Assembly: GCA_963750065.1 (NCBI GenBank)
Contig: CAVVPK010000024.1
Coordinates: 124,001 to 188,000, forward strand
Source: CAVSRC01 sp963750065
GTDB lineage: Bacteria; Pseudomonadota; Alphaproteobacteria; Rhizobiales; Kaistiaceae
Length of the DNA stretch: 64,000 nucleotides
Reading direction: 5' to 3'
The notes under the pieces: model-generated
Database searches by the model: none
The model's input: only the letters and a program-made list of their open reading frames with translations
Told to the model about the DNA's origin: nothing
In this document: positions 35,510-46,001 of the stretch, piece after piece
How the letters are laid out: every line of letters starts with the position of its first letter
Position numbering within the stretch: position 1 is the first letter of the stretch
Translations under genes and position numbers: made by a program

Positions 35510-38500
35510 CCGCCGTCCTCCCCGCCCTCGACCAGCGCCCATTCGCGCACCCGTGCCAGATGGTCGTAGTCGCCGCCATAGCGGACATTGGCCAGCATCG
35601 GCCGCGCCCGCGACAGATAGGGTTTGGTCTCCGCATCGAAGGCTTCGATCAGCCTCTGCAGCTCCTCGCGCGCGCCGTCGGCCAGGCCATCCGCGCTTTC
35701 GTTGCGCCTGACGGCCGAGACATAAGGGTCGTCGCGGCCAGCCTTGCCGACCGACAGCCAGGCCAGCTCGCTGACGCCCGTCGCACCGGGAACACCGTCG
35801 AAGCCACCGGCACGCGCCATCGCCGCTTCCAGCGTCATCTGCGGCGTCAGGCCGGCAAAGACCGTGCGCTCGGTCTGCGGCGTGCCCGATTTGAAGTCGT
35901 AGATGGCGAGCGTCCCGTCGGCCATTTCGTCGATGCGGTCGGCACGGCCGATGAGCGCGAAGGGGCCGCCCGAGGTCGTCAGTTCCAGCCTGCCACCGAT
36001 CTCGGCATGGCGTTTGGCAACGGCCGCAGCGCGCGCCGCCTCCCAGCCGACGAACCAGCGCGCGATGGCCGCAAGCCGGATGGTCCACACCGCCTTCACC
36101 TCGCGAAAATTGTCGATCTCCCCGAGGCATTCGGCGCCGATTGCCAGCAACCGCGCCTCGGCCGCGGCGTCATATGCGCCGGTCCATTCCCGGGTGAAAC
36201 GGGCGAGCGCCGCGTGGATGAGGCTGCCGCGCAGTGCCGCATCGGGCAGCATGCCCAGGGGATCGAGCGGCTCCAGCTTCAGCACATGCCTGGCATAAAC
36301 CGCATAAGGATCGCGGATCAGCGTCTCGATCTCCGTGATCGACAGGCGGCGCGGCCGGGCGGCGAGCGGTGGCCGTGGCTCCGGCCGGCCGACCGGCCGG
36401 ATCTGGCCAGTCGGCCGGTCGAGCGCGCGGGCGAAATCCAGATAGCGCGTCCCGCGTGTCGCCAGCCGCTCGGTCTCGTCCTTGCCGATCAAGGCCTCCA
36501 GCCTCTGCAGCCAGCGCGATTCGACCGTGGGCGTGCCGCCGCGCTTCTCGGCGCGCGAGACGATCACCCGCGGCGCCAGTGTGCCCTGCACGAAATCGTG
36601 CGCCGCCTGACCGACGCGGCGTTCCGGCGGCGGCAAGCCAACCTCGCTGCGCATGGCCCGCGACAGGAACGGATCGGTGCGCGTGTCAGCCGGCCATACG
36701 CCTTCGTCCAGCCCGCCGAGCACCAGCAGATCGACCGCTTGCAGGCGCGCTTCCAGCGTGCCCCAGATGGAAATGCGCGAATCGGCGCCAGCGGCAGGCG
36801 AGAGCGCGACATCGGCCATCAGCGCCCGCAGGAGTTCGGGGTAATCGGCGCCCCGCAGGTTGAGCGCGCCGCCGCTCTCGCCGATTCCGTCCAGCAATGC
36901 GACCAGAGCCACAGCCGCGGGCTTGCCGAGGCCCGACTCGCCCGTGTCGTCGGTCGCGGCGGCCGCCAGCGCCGCCTGCAGCAGCGCCGCCGCGTCGGCG
37001 GCGGTGATCTCCCTTGGTCCAGTGAGCGCCTGCTCTAGCGGCCCGAGGAGAGCGGCGAGCGCCGTCGTCAGTCGCTCGGCGGCGCGCCAGTCCTCGTCGC
37101 GCATGCGCCGGCGCGCGGCCGGCGGATGCTTGCCGTGCTGGTTGAGTTCAGCGCGTGCCTTGGCCAGCGCTGGCCCAAGCGCCGCCACGCCGCCGGTGAC
37201 GCGATTGCCACGGAAAAGCGCAATCTCCAGCATGCGCGCCGCGCGCCGGCACTCAGGCCGGCTCATGCCGAAGGCGGCAAGCGGGTGCTTGGCAAGCGCC
37301 AGAATGAGCACCGGATTGGCCTCCGACAGCGCTGCCTCGGCCAGCAACCGGGCGAAAACGCCATCCTCCGTGCGGTCGAGCGGCACGCCGGCCGAATCGT
37401 CGATGGCGAGGCCCCAGCGACCGAGCTCGGCCGCCACCCGCCGGGCGATGGTGCGGTCCGGCGTCACCAGCGCCGCCGCCACGCCCGGCGTCTCCACCGC
37501 CTCGCGCAGCGCCAGCGCGATCGCCGTCGCTTCCTCCTGCTCGTTGCGTGCCGTGAGCAGAGTGACACCCTCCATCGCTCCTTCGCTATCGGTGGGGGCA
37601 CTGTCGGCCCAGCGGTCGGTGGTTTCCGCCGGGCGCAGGGCTTCGGCAACGAGACTGCCGCGCCGGGCGAGCGTGGCGGACGGTGCCGCCAGCGGCTCCA
37701 CATCCGCGCGCAGGATGCCGATCTGGCCGATGAGCTGCTTCAAGCCGAACTGCGGATGGCCGAAGGCGCTCGGCGCGGAACGCTCGCCATCGCCGATCGC
37801 CTCCCAGGTGTCCGCATCGCTGTCCTGGTCGAGTCCGGGCAACACGACCGCGCCCTGGCTGTGGCGCGCGATGGCCTTGAGCAGGGCCGCCGTCGCCGGA
37901 ATCGAGCCGGTCGAGCCGGCTGCCACCACCGGCCCGGAAAGCCGCCTCGCCGAGGCGCGGATCAGCCTGTCGCGGCGCACCGCCGGATCGACCAGACCGA
38001 TCTCGGCGAGATGGGCCGGCCACTGCTCGGCGACGATCCTCAGGAAGTCGAGCGTGATCTGGTAGTAGCGGGCGTGCTCCGCCGGCACGATTTCCGTCAG
38101 CCGCTGCCACGGCACGTTCGCCGTTTCCATGTCGTCGAGCAGGCGGGCGAGATCGCCGGCAAGCCACGCCGCATCGGCGGCCGAGGCAGGGATCAGCAGC
38201 GGTTCGTCGGGCGTCAGCGCCAGCGGTGCGTGGCGCAAGGCCTGCGCCCAGGCGACGATCAGCCGCGTCAGGGCCAGGCGGCGCGCCAGCGGCGTCACCG
38301 CGGCGGGCAGGGTGAGCCGCTCAGCCGCCGATTCCGTCGAAGGCGCCAGCAGGTGCTCTTCCTCGTCAACATCGCCGATCGGCCGGATGGTGGGCAGGAT
38401 GGCGGCCCCGGCCTTGAGGTGGCGGACCAGCGTCTGGCGGAAGGCGCGCACCGCGCGCCGCGTCGGCAGCAGGACAGTGACACCGGCGAGCGCCAGCGGG

Positions 38501-38616
38501 TCGTCGCGGTCGAAGTCCACCAGCCGGCCGGCGGTGAGCGCCTCGGCCAGCGTGTCGAGAAAGGGCACGCCGGCGGGTATGGTGAAGACGCGGGGAACCC
38601 TCGTCTTCGTCATCAT
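35506..38616 (-). CDS. addB: Double-strand break repair protein AddB
   Basis: A 1036-residue partner of AddA, of the alphaproteobacterial type. The N-terminal part is a degenerate helicase (VTVLLPTRRAVRAFRQ). The C-terminal nuclease domain has GRADRIDEMADGTLAIYDFK with the catalytic Asp and Lys. The protein has very few cysteines, so the iron-sulfur staple of Bacillus AddB seems absent. Two adjacent ATGs, 38616 and 38613, can serve as start. It lies two bases after the murU stop and is coupled to addA by ATGA. Confidence 0.94.
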   Translation of the reverse strand: MMTKTRVPRVFTIPAGVPFLDTLAEALTAGRLVDFDRDDPLALAGVTVLLPTRRAVRAFRQTLVRHLKAGAAILPTIRPIGDVDEEEHLLAPSTESAAERLTLPAAVTPLARRLALTRLIVAWAQALRHAPLALTPDEPLLIPASAADAAWLAGDLARLLDDMETANVPWQRLTEIVPAEHARYYQITLDFLRIVAEQWPAHLAEIGLVDPAVRRDRLIRASARRLSGPVVAAGSTGSIPATAALLKAIARHSQGAVVLPGLDQDSDADTWEAIGDGERSAPSAFGHPQFGLKQLIGQIGILRADVEPLAAPSATLARRGSLVAEALRPAETTDRWADSAPTDSEGAMEGVTLLTARNEQEEATAIALALREAVETPGVAAALVTPDRTIARRVAAELGRWGLAIDDSAGVPLDRTEDGVFARLLAEAALSEANPVLILALAKHPLAAFGMSRPECRRAARMLEIALFRGNRVTGGVAALGPALAKARAELNQHGKHPPAARRRMRDEDWRAAERLTTALAALLGPLEQALTGPREITAADAAALLQAALAAAATDDTGESGLGKPAAVALVALLDGIGESGGALNLRGADYPELLRALMADVALSPAAGADSRISIWGTLEARLQAVDLLVLGGLDEGVWPADTRTDPFLSRAMRSEVGLPPPERRVGQAAHDFVQGTLAPRVIVSRAEKRGGTPTVESRWLQRLEALIGKDETERLATRGTRYLDFARALDRPTGQIRPVGRPEPRPPLAARPRRLSITEIETLIRDPYAVYARHVLKLEPLDPLGMLPDAALRGSLIHAALARFTREWTGAYDAAAEARLLAIGAECLGEIDNFREVKAVWTIRLAAIARWFVGWEAARAAAVAKRHAEIGGRLELTTSGGPFALIGRADRIDEMADGTLAIYDFKSGTPQTERTVFAGLTPQMTLEAAMARAGGFDGVPGATGVSELAWLSVGKAGRDDPYVSAVRRNESADGLADGAREELQRLIEAFDAETKPYLSRARPMLANVRYGGDYDHLARVREWALVEGGEDGG

Positions 38617-38618
38617 TG

Positions 38619-39389
38619 CTACGCCGCGCTGTCGGCGATCGAATGCTCGGCCTCGCCGATGGCCTCCGGCGTCCCGACATGCAGCCACAGGCCGTCCATG
38701 CGCATGCCAAACAGGCGGCCGGCTTCGAGCGCTTCGTCGAACACGTCGTTCAGCGAAAAGGGCTCGGCCGTGCGTCCGGCGAACAGGCGCGGGTGCAGGA
38801 TCGCCGCGCCAGCATAGGCGAAGGGCGCCACTGCGCGTTCCGGCCGGCGGATGAGGCGGCCGGCGGGGTCCATCTGGAAGTCGCCGCGACCGCTATAGCC
38901 GACCGCATGCACCGTGGATGCGAGCATCAACAGCGCATCCATGCTCTCGTCGCGCCAGGCATTGGCCAGCCATTCGAGATTGGGGCGGGCGCCTTCCACC
39001 CAGCACGAGTCGGCATTGAGCAGGTAGAACGGTTCGTCGCCGAGAAGGGGCAGCGCCTTGACGACGCCGCCGCCGGTATTGAGCAGACGCTCCGTCTCGT
39101 CGGAAATCAGGATCTCGGGTGAGCTGCGCCGGCCGACATGAACGCGGACGAGCTGGGCGAGATAGTGGACGTTGACCACGGCGCGTTCGACACCGGCCCG
39201 TTCGAGTCGGTCGAGCGCCCGGTCGATCAGCGCCCGGCCGCCGATTTCGATCAGCGCCTTGGGCGTGGTCACGGTCACCGGCCGCATGCGTTTTCCCATG
39301 CCGGCGGCGAGGATCATCGCCCGCTTGGGGCGAATCGGGGCGGTCTTCCAGTCGAATTCGGGACGAAGGGAATCGGGCGCGGCGTTCAT
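38619..39389 (-). CDS. murU: N-acetylmuramate alpha-1-phosphate uridylyltransferase-like nucleotidyltransferase
   Basis: A 256-residue sugar-1-phosphate nucleotidyltransferase. LAAGMGKRMRPVTVTTPKAL is the nucleotide-binding signature and lysine; LNADSCWV contains a metal-binding aspartate. It lies directly after an AmgK-type kinase, the usual AmgK-MurU pair, in which MurNAc-1-phosphate and UTP give UDP-MurNAc, bypassing de novo MurA/MurB synthesis. The start overlaps the kinase stop by ATGA. Assignment to MurU rather than a mannose-1-phosphate enzyme rests on this pairing. Confidence 0.85.
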   Translation of the reverse strand: MNAAPDSLRPEFDWKTAPIRPKRAMILAAGMGKRMRPVTVTTPKALIEIGGRALIDRALDRLERAGVERAVVNVHYLAQLVRVHVGRRSSPEILISDETERLLNTGGGVVKALPLLGDEPFYLLNADSCWVEGARPNLEWLANAWRDESMDALLMLASTVHAVGYSGRGDFQMDPAGRLIRRPERAVAPFAYAGAAILHPRLFAGRTAEPFSLNDVFDEALEAGRLFGMRMDGLWLHVGTPEAIGEAEHSIADSAA

Positions 39390-40885
39390 CGTGCGGCCTG
39401 GCTGAGCGGAGGCAGGTGCCTCTCATACCAGACGGCAAGATCGGATAGAACCGCATGCTTCAGGTTGCGCGCCAGGTAGTCCTCCATGCGCGGAAGATGC
39501 TGAAGATATTGGCTTTTGCCGAGGTGACCGGCGAGCCGGGCGAAGACCCCCATGTTCTTCAGCGTGCGCGCGGCGCCGAGAATCGCATAGGCACCGGCGA
39601 ACGATTCCGCATCGAATGGCCGGCCGCCGGCGCGCCTGAGGGCGACGTAGCGCTTGCGCAGCGCCGCCTCCATCTCCGCCGACACCGTGACACGGGCATC
39701 CTGGCACAGCGAGGCCACGTCGTAGGCGGCCGGGCCGACGAACATGTCCTGAAAATCGATCAGACCGATGCGCGCGATTCCGGAGCGTTCGGGCAGCCAG
39801 AAGAGGTTGGGCGACTGCATGTCGAACAGCACCCAACTTTGCTCGGCCTCGGCTAGCCGGCCAAAGAGGGCCGTCCAGATGGCGGCAAACGATTCGGCCG
39901 CGGAACGGTCGAGCGCGCCGCCCACAGCATGCGGCACGTACCAATCGGTGAAGACGGCGAGATCGGCCATCAGCACCCTGGCCGAGAGTGGCGGCAGATG
40001 GTGTTCGCCGCCGCCGGGCACCGGCAGCACGGCTGGGCGCGGCGCGGCATGGATGGCGGCCAGCACGTCGATGGCCGCGGCGTAGCGCTCCCTATCGGGC
40101 GCGCCGTCGGTGAGCACGCCTTCGCTGCCGAAATCCTCCATCAGAAGGAGGCCGGACTCCCGGTCGGCGACGATGATCGCGGGCGCGGAGAGGCCGGCCG
40201 CGCGGAGCGCTGCATCGACGGCGAGGACGGCGGTCACGTCCTGTGCCCGGAAGGCGGCGCGGCTGTCGCGCACGGGCGGCACGGCCGACTTCGGCCAGTC
40301 CATCAGCACGGCGCTTCGCATATCGGTGCGCACACGCTCGAAACGGCGGATCGAGGCGTCGCCTTGCAGAGTGCGGCGGGACGCGTGGGCGAAGCCGGCG
40401 TCCTCGATGAGCGCCCGCCCGGCGCGCGCGCGCGCGATGCGCTCGCGCCACGTTTCGCTGCCGGATAGCGCCGCCCGCCGCCCGTTGCCTTCGATCTCGA
40501 AACGGATATCGAGCCGCTCTTCGGACAGGCGGCCTGCGCCGCGCTCCGGCCATTCGATCAGAACGGCGCCCTCCGCCGCGGCGTCCGAAAGCCCGATCTC
40601 GTCGATCTCGTCGGCGGAGCCCAGCCGATAGAGGTCGAAATGGCCGATGGTCAGCCGGCCGGCGGCATAGGTCTGCACCAGGGTGAAGGTCGGGCTCGGC
40701 ACCTCCAGCTCTGGATCGTCGGCGGCTGCGCGGATAAGGGCGCGGGCGAAGGTGGTCTTGCCGGCGCCCAGGCCTCCGGAAAGCGCGATCACGTCGCCGG
40801 TGCCGAGGATCGCCGCCACGTCCTCGGCGAAAGTTGTCGTCGCCGCTTCGTCAGGGAGCGGGAGCGTCAGAAAGGGTGTTGTCAT
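39386..40885 (-). CDS. Fused TsaE (t6A tRNA modification ATPase) and AmgK-type sugar kinase
   Basis: A 499-residue two-domain protein. Residues about 1-160 are TsaE: P-loop GGLGAGKTT at 37-45, VPSPTFTLVQTY, HFDLYRL and LIEWPERG, the ATPase needed with TsaB and TsaD for threonylcarbamoylation of tRNA A37. Residues about 170-499 are an aminoglycoside-phosphotransferase-fold kinase of the AmgK type (LFDMQSPNLFWLPE, IGLIDFQDMFVGPAAYDVAS), which phosphorylates MurNAc and GlcNAc at C1. MurU follows, four bases overlapping. The fusion is open through the junction with no stop or shift and, from memory, occurs in other Rhizobiales. Confidence 0.88.
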   Translation of the reverse strand: MTTPFLTLPLPDEAATTTFAEDVAAILGTGDVIALSGGLGAGKTTFARALIRAAADDPELEVPSPTFTLVQTYAAGRLTIGHFDLYRLGSADEIDEIGLSDAAAEGAVLIEWPERGAGRLSEERLDIRFEIEGNGRRAALSGSETWRERIARARAGRALIEDAGFAHASRRTLQGDASIRRFERVRTDMRSAVLMDWPKSAVPPVRDSRAAFRAQDVTAVLAVDAALRAAGLSAPAIIVADRESGLLLMEDFGSEGVLTDGAPDRERYAAAIDVLAAIHAAPRPAVLPVPGGGEHHLPPLSARVLMADLAVFTDWYVPHAVGGALDRSAAESFAAIWTALFGRLAEAEQSWVLFDMQSPNLFWLPERSGIARIGLIDFQDMFVGPAAYDVASLCQDARVTVSAEMEAALRKRYVALRRAGGRPFDAESFAGAYAILGAARTLKNMGVFARLAGHLGKSQYLQHLPRMEDYLARNLKHAVLSDLAVWYERHLPPLSQAAR

Positions 40886-40909
40886 CGGGCGGGGAGACTA
40901 CCCGCAAAG

Positions 40910-43378
40910 TCATTCCGCTGCGACGGCGGAAAGCGCGGGCCTCAGAGGCAGGCGCACCTTGACGGTGGAGCCGATATTCTCCTCCGACTCGATCTCGACC
41001 GTGCCGCCATGCAGCAGCACGAAGCTGCGCACGATCGACAGGCCGAGGCCAACGCCGCCGCGCGCCGTGCCGCGCGGCATGGCGGCAAAGCGGTCGAAGA
41101 CGTTACCGATGAAATCGTGCGGGATGCCGGGTCCCTGGTCGGTGATGGCGAATTCGATCATGTCGTTGGCCCGGCTGGCCGAGATCGTCACCAGGCCGTT
41201 GCGGTGCGAGAAGCCGACGGCATTGGCCAGGAGATTGGCAAGGACGCGGCGGACGCGCTTCTCGTCGGCGACGAAGTGGTCGGCATCGGGCGCGATGCGG
41301 GTTTCGACGAGCACGTGCGCTTCGGCGATCCGCTCCTGCAACGCATCGACCGCCGCCTGGATCGTCGTCTTGGTGTCGACCTCGTCAAGATCGAGCTCCA
41401 TGATCCCGGCGTCGATTGTGGTGAGGTCGAGGATGTCGTTGACGATGGCCAGCAGCGACTGCGAGGACGAGGTGATGTAGCCGGTATATTCACGCTGCTT
41501 CTCGTTCAATGTACCGATGCGCTCGTCGGCCAGAAGCTGGGCGAAACCGATGATGTTGGTGAGCGGCGAGCGCAGCTCGTAGGAAACGTGGTGGATGAAG
41601 GCGTTCTTGAGCGTATTGGCCGCCTCCAGCGCCTCGTTGCGCTCCACCAGCGCCCGCTCCACATTCACCGAGTCGGTCACATCGACGAAGGTCACCATGG
41701 TCTGGCCGTCGGGCAGCGGCACCGTGGCGTAATCGATGACGCGGCCATCCTCGCGCTCCGTCTGCCCGGAGATCGAGCCGCGGTTTTCGTCGACGCCGGC
41801 GACGCTGGCGGTGAAGCGCCGCCACATGGCCTCGTCGTCGTGCGGCCGGCGGCAGGCGGCCACGACCGCGGAAACGTGCGGGCTGTCAGCGAACAGCGCC
41901 GGGTCGAGCGACCACACGGCGGCGAAGGAGGGATTGTAGAGGCGCAGCCGCCCGTCCGAGCCGAACACCGCGACGCCCTCGCTGAGGTGGTCGAGGGTCT
42001 CGCCCTGCACGCTGACCAGCGCGTTGTAGCGGCTTTCCAGGTCGAGACGTTCGGTGACGTTCTCGTAGACCCAGGTCATGCCGCCCTGCGGGTGGGGATT
42101 GGCGATGACGCGCAGCGTCTGCCCGTCGGGCAGGTGCCACCAGTGCTCGGTCGATTCCGGCGAGCGATAGGCGGCCAGCAGCTCGTCGCGCCAGCGGCGG
42201 AAATCCGCCTGTTCGGGCAGCTTGCGACCGGCCCTCAGCCGGTCGAGCACGCTCATCTCGTCGGGCGCGGAATCGAGGAAGGCTGCATCGAGCCCGAACA
42301 GCGCCCGATAGGCGGCGTTGGAGAACTTCAGCCGCCGGTCGGGGCCGAAGACGGCGACTGCTGTCTGCAGCTGGTCGAGGGTGCGGGCATTGAACTCGAC
42401 CTCGCGGCGCAGCGCCGCTTGGGCGCTCTCCACCTCGGTCACGTCCACGGCGATGGCCGCGCTGCCCCCTTCCGAGGCGATATCGGCGACATCGAAGATG
42501 CGCCGGGCGCCGGCAACGATGGCTGGCAGGCGACGGGTGAAGACCGTGCTTTCCACGTGCGCCGAGGCGATCATCTGCCGGCCGGTGGTATCGAGAAGCT
42601 CGAGGCCGTGCGCCACCGCCTCGCCGGCGTCTTTGGCTTCGACGGCGGACGCATAGGCGGCGTTGACCCAGGCGAGCGCGCCGTTCTCGTCGCGCAGCCA
42701 GATGGGCATGGGGGCTTCCGACAGCATGGCGCGCATCGTCTCGACCTCGGCGGCCAGCGCGTCGTGGCTGGTCTGCATCTTGGCGAAAGCCAGGCGGTCG
42801 CCGGTGAGGTCGCGGAAGCGCGCCACCGCCGAGCCGCCGACCGTGGTTCCATGGACATCGATCAACCGGTTCGTCCGGCTGGTGACAGTGAGGGTGAAGG
42901 GCTCGCCGCGCTCGCGCATGCGGGCGAGGCGCTCATCGAGCTGGGCGGCCGAATCGGGCGTCAGCCACATGCCGAAGGCGAGGAAATCCGCGCGGCCGAG
43001 CGGCGCGCCGGTAACCGCCGGCAGGGCGCCGGCGACCAGCGGCGGTTCGCCTGGCACCGTCCATGCCACCAGACGCTGGTCCTCATCGTCGACCAGCGCC
43101 TCGGCGCGGTCGAGCGCCGCCTTGAGCTTGCCGACTTCGGCATGAAGCTCGGCATTCTCGCTTTCGGCGCGGAAGCGCGCGCGATAGAGCGCGACGACCG
43201 AGAACACGGCGAAGAACACGGTGCCCACCACCGCGACCAGGGTGACGATCTGCGCCGGGTTGAGATCGATGCCGGGGAAGCCGGTGGCGGCAAAGGCGGG
43301 ATGGGCCGACAGGGGAGAGAGAAGGGCAGCGCTTGCCGCTGCACGAATCCCCGTCGTTTTCCTGCCATGCCCGCGCAT
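40910..43378 (-). CDS. divL: DivL-like PAS-domain pseudokinase (tyrosine at the histidine site)
   Basis: About 822 residues from ATG 43378, which has AAGGGGG upstream. A signal-like stretch and one membrane helix (around VTLVAVVGTVFFAVFSVVAL) come first, then several PAS domains, then the kinase core. In the H-box the sequence is FIHHVSYELRSPL; the usual histidine of VSHELRTPL is Tyr600 (codon TAC at 41581-41579). The ATP-binding domain keeps NLLANAV, DQGPGIP and GVGLGLS. This matches DivL, which in Caulobacter regulates CckA and the CtrA phosphorelay with DivK. An upstream ATG at 43468 is less likely. Confidence 0.9.
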   Translation of the reverse strand: MRGHGRKTTGIRAAASAALLSPLSAHPAFAATGFPGIDLNPAQIVTLVAVVGTVFFAVFSVVALYRARFRAESENAELHAEVGKLKAALDRAEALVDDEDQRLVAWTVPGEPPLVAGALPAVTGAPLGRADFLAFGMWLTPDSAAQLDERLARMRERGEPFTLTVTSRTNRLIDVHGTTVGGSAVARFRDLTGDRLAFAKMQTSHDALAAEVETMRAMLSEAPMPIWLRDENGALAWVNAAYASAVEAKDAGEAVAHGLELLDTTGRQMIASAHVESTVFTRRLPAIVAGARRIFDVADIASEGGSAAIAVDVTEVESAQAALRREVEFNARTLDQLQTAVAVFGPDRRLKFSNAAYRALFGLDAAFLDSAPDEMSVLDRLRAGRKLPEQADFRRWRDELLAAYRSPESTEHWWHLPDGQTLRVIANPHPQGGMTWVYENVTERLDLESRYNALVSVQGETLDHLSEGVAVFGSDGRLRLYNPSFAAVWSLDPALFADSPHVSAVVAACRRPHDDEAMWRRFTASVAGVDENRGSISGQTEREDGRVIDYATVPLPDGQTMVTFVDVTDSVNVERALVERNEALEAANTLKNAFIHHVSYELRSPLTNIIGFAQLLADERIGTLNEKQREYTGYITSSSQSLLAIVNDILDLTTIDAGIMELDLDEVDTKTTIQAAVDALQERIAEAHVLVETRIAPDADHFVADEKRVRRVLANLLANAVGFSHRNGLVTISASRANDMIEFAITDQGPGIPHDFIGNVFDRFAAMPRGTARGGVGLGLSIVRSFVLLHGGTVEIESEENIGSTVKVRLPLRPALSAVAAE

Positions 43379-43590
43379 GCAGAGAACCCCCTTGCGTCGC
43401 CGCGTCCCGATACTCGAGGGGTTTGGCATCCGACGGCTGCGACACGGGCCTCTGCCGCCCACCGCCATGTCATACGAATCACCGCAATGTAGACCGTCGA
43501 TGGAGGGGCGTGAATCCTTGCGGGAGCGAAAAAGCTATGATTGACGTCTGCGATCCGCTTTGGACTCTGTCTGTTCTCTTCCGATCAACA

Positions 43591-43617
43591 AAAAGGGCCG
43601 GCAGAGCCGGCCCTTTT
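43591..43617. terminator. Bidirectional terminator between ahcY and divL
   Basis: GGGCCGGC at 43595-43602 and GCCGGCCC at 43606-43613 form a perfect stem with a three-base loop, flanked by AAAA and TTTT. It terminates ahcY on the minus strand, so divL must use a separate promoter. Confidence 0.92.
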
Positions 43618-43660
43618 CATCTCTTGCGGAGCCGCACATCGCGGCCTTCGCGCCGCCGTG

Positions 43661-45061
<1,401 letters not shown>

Positions 45062-45111
45062 TCCGGTCTCCTCGTTACGGCTGAATTGCAGGATTGGTGT
45101 GATTGGCCGCC

Positions 45112-45140
45112 CTTATAGCGGCGCGCTGGAGCAAGGACAA
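45112..45140 (-). promoter_or_regulatory. Promoter of ahcY
   Basis: On the complementary strand TTGTCC (45140-45135) and TATAAG (45117-45112) are exactly 17 bases apart, about 50 bases before ATG 45061. It is adjacent to the palindrome at 45148-45163. Confidence 0.65.
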
Positions 45141-45147
45141 TAAGGAT

Positions 45148-45163
45148 ATAAAGATTTCTTTAT
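45148..45163 (-). promoter_or_regulatory. Operator-like palindrome upstream of ahcY (SahR-type)
   Basis: ATAAAGA, two bases, TCTTTAT is a perfect inverted repeat in an AT-rich island, ending eight bases upstream of the -35 box. It resembles, from memory, the sites of SahR, an ArsR-family repressor that responds to S-adenosylhomocysteine and controls ahcY and met genes in Proteobacteria. The regulator gene is not in the window. Confidence 0.55.
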
Positions 45164-45210
45164 GTAATGCGCCAAGGGGAAGGCGCGGGGCGGCCGGCGG
45201 CTGGCCAGGC

Positions 45211-45507
45211 CTATTCCTCTTCGCCGAAGCGGCTGGCGATCAGTTCGGCCAGCGCCGCCAGTGCCGCTTCTGCCTCCGGCCCCTCGGCGGCGACGTGGAT
45301 CTCCGAGCCCGGCCCGGCGGCCAGCATCATCAGCCCCATGATCGAGGTGCCGCCGACGGTGGTCTGGTCCTTCGACACGGTGACAGTGGCGTCGAACTTC
45401 TCGGCGCATTGCACAAAACGGGCGGCGGCACGGGCATGGAAGCCGCGCTTGTTGACGATCAGCAGGTTGCCCGAGATGGGGCCGGCCGCTCCGTCGGCTT
45501 CGCTCAT
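45211..45507 (-). CDS. HPr family phosphocarrier protein
   Basis: A 98-residue phosphocarrier. His24 in GFHARAAA is the phosphorylation site for the PTS, and Ser55 in GGTSIMGLMML corresponds to the regulatory serine phosphorylated by HPr kinase. Its start overlaps the EIIA stop (ATGA). No sugar-transporting EIIC is nearby, so it should be part of the regulatory PTS (with PtsP/EI-Ntr) linked to carbon and nitrogen status. Confidence 0.94.
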   Translation of the reverse strand: MSEADGAAGPISGNLLIVNKRGFHARAAARFVQCAEKFDATVTVSKDQTTVGGTSIMGLMMLAAGPGSEIHVAAEGPEAEAALAALAELIASRFGEEE

Positions 45508-45905
45508 TTTCCGGTCAGGACCTGGCTGGCAACATTGATGTATTTGCGGCCGGCGTCCTGGGCGTCGGCGATTGCATCGGCCAGCGGCTTCTCGCCACGC
45601 ACGCTGGCCAGCTTGATCAGCATCGGCAGGTTCACCCCGGCGATGACCTCGATCTTGCCCGCCTCCATGACCGAGATGGCGAGGTTCGACGGCGTGCCGC
45701 CGAACATGTCGGTGAGCAGGATGACGCCGGCCGAAGTGTTCACCTTCTTGACCGCGTCGAGGATGTCCTGCCGCCGTCGTTCGATGTCGTCGTCGGGACC
45801 GATCGAGATGGTTTCGATCTGGGTCTGCGCGCCAACCACGTGTTCCAATGCTGCCCGGAACTCCACGGCAAGCTTGCCGTGCGTGACGAGCACGAGTCCT
45901 ATCAT
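45504..45905 (-). CDS. PTS mannose-type EIIA component
   Basis: A 133-residue cytoplasmic EIIA of the mannose class. His9 in LVLVTHGKLA is the phosphate acceptor and LLTDMFGGTPSNLA is the class signature. Without IIB, IIC or IID genes it is probably regulatory. ATG 45905 gives the standard MIGLVLVTHG start; the frame runs open 23 residues upstream. It is coupled to HPr and lies 96 bases after hprK. Confidence 0.94.
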   Translation of the reverse strand: MIGLVLVTHGKLAVEFRAALEHVVGAQTQIETISIGPDDDIERRRQDILDAVKKVNTSAGVILLTDMFGGTPSNLAISVMEAGKIEVIAGVNLPMLIKLASVRGEKPLADAIADAQDAGRKYINVASQVLTGK

Positions 45906-46001
45906 CCGTTTCCCGATCCTGACTGGGAGCCTGGTTCTTGCCGCAGGGCGCATCTTGCCGGATCGAAACCGCAACGCAAGGGGCTGCGACTTCCTGGACT
46001 G

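Noticed and set aside
40640..43492. A 950-residue plus-strand frame opposite divL and the tsaE end
   Set aside because: Antisense shadow of a high-GC gene; Gly/Arg/His/Asp-rich, without domains, while the minus strand encodes clear families.
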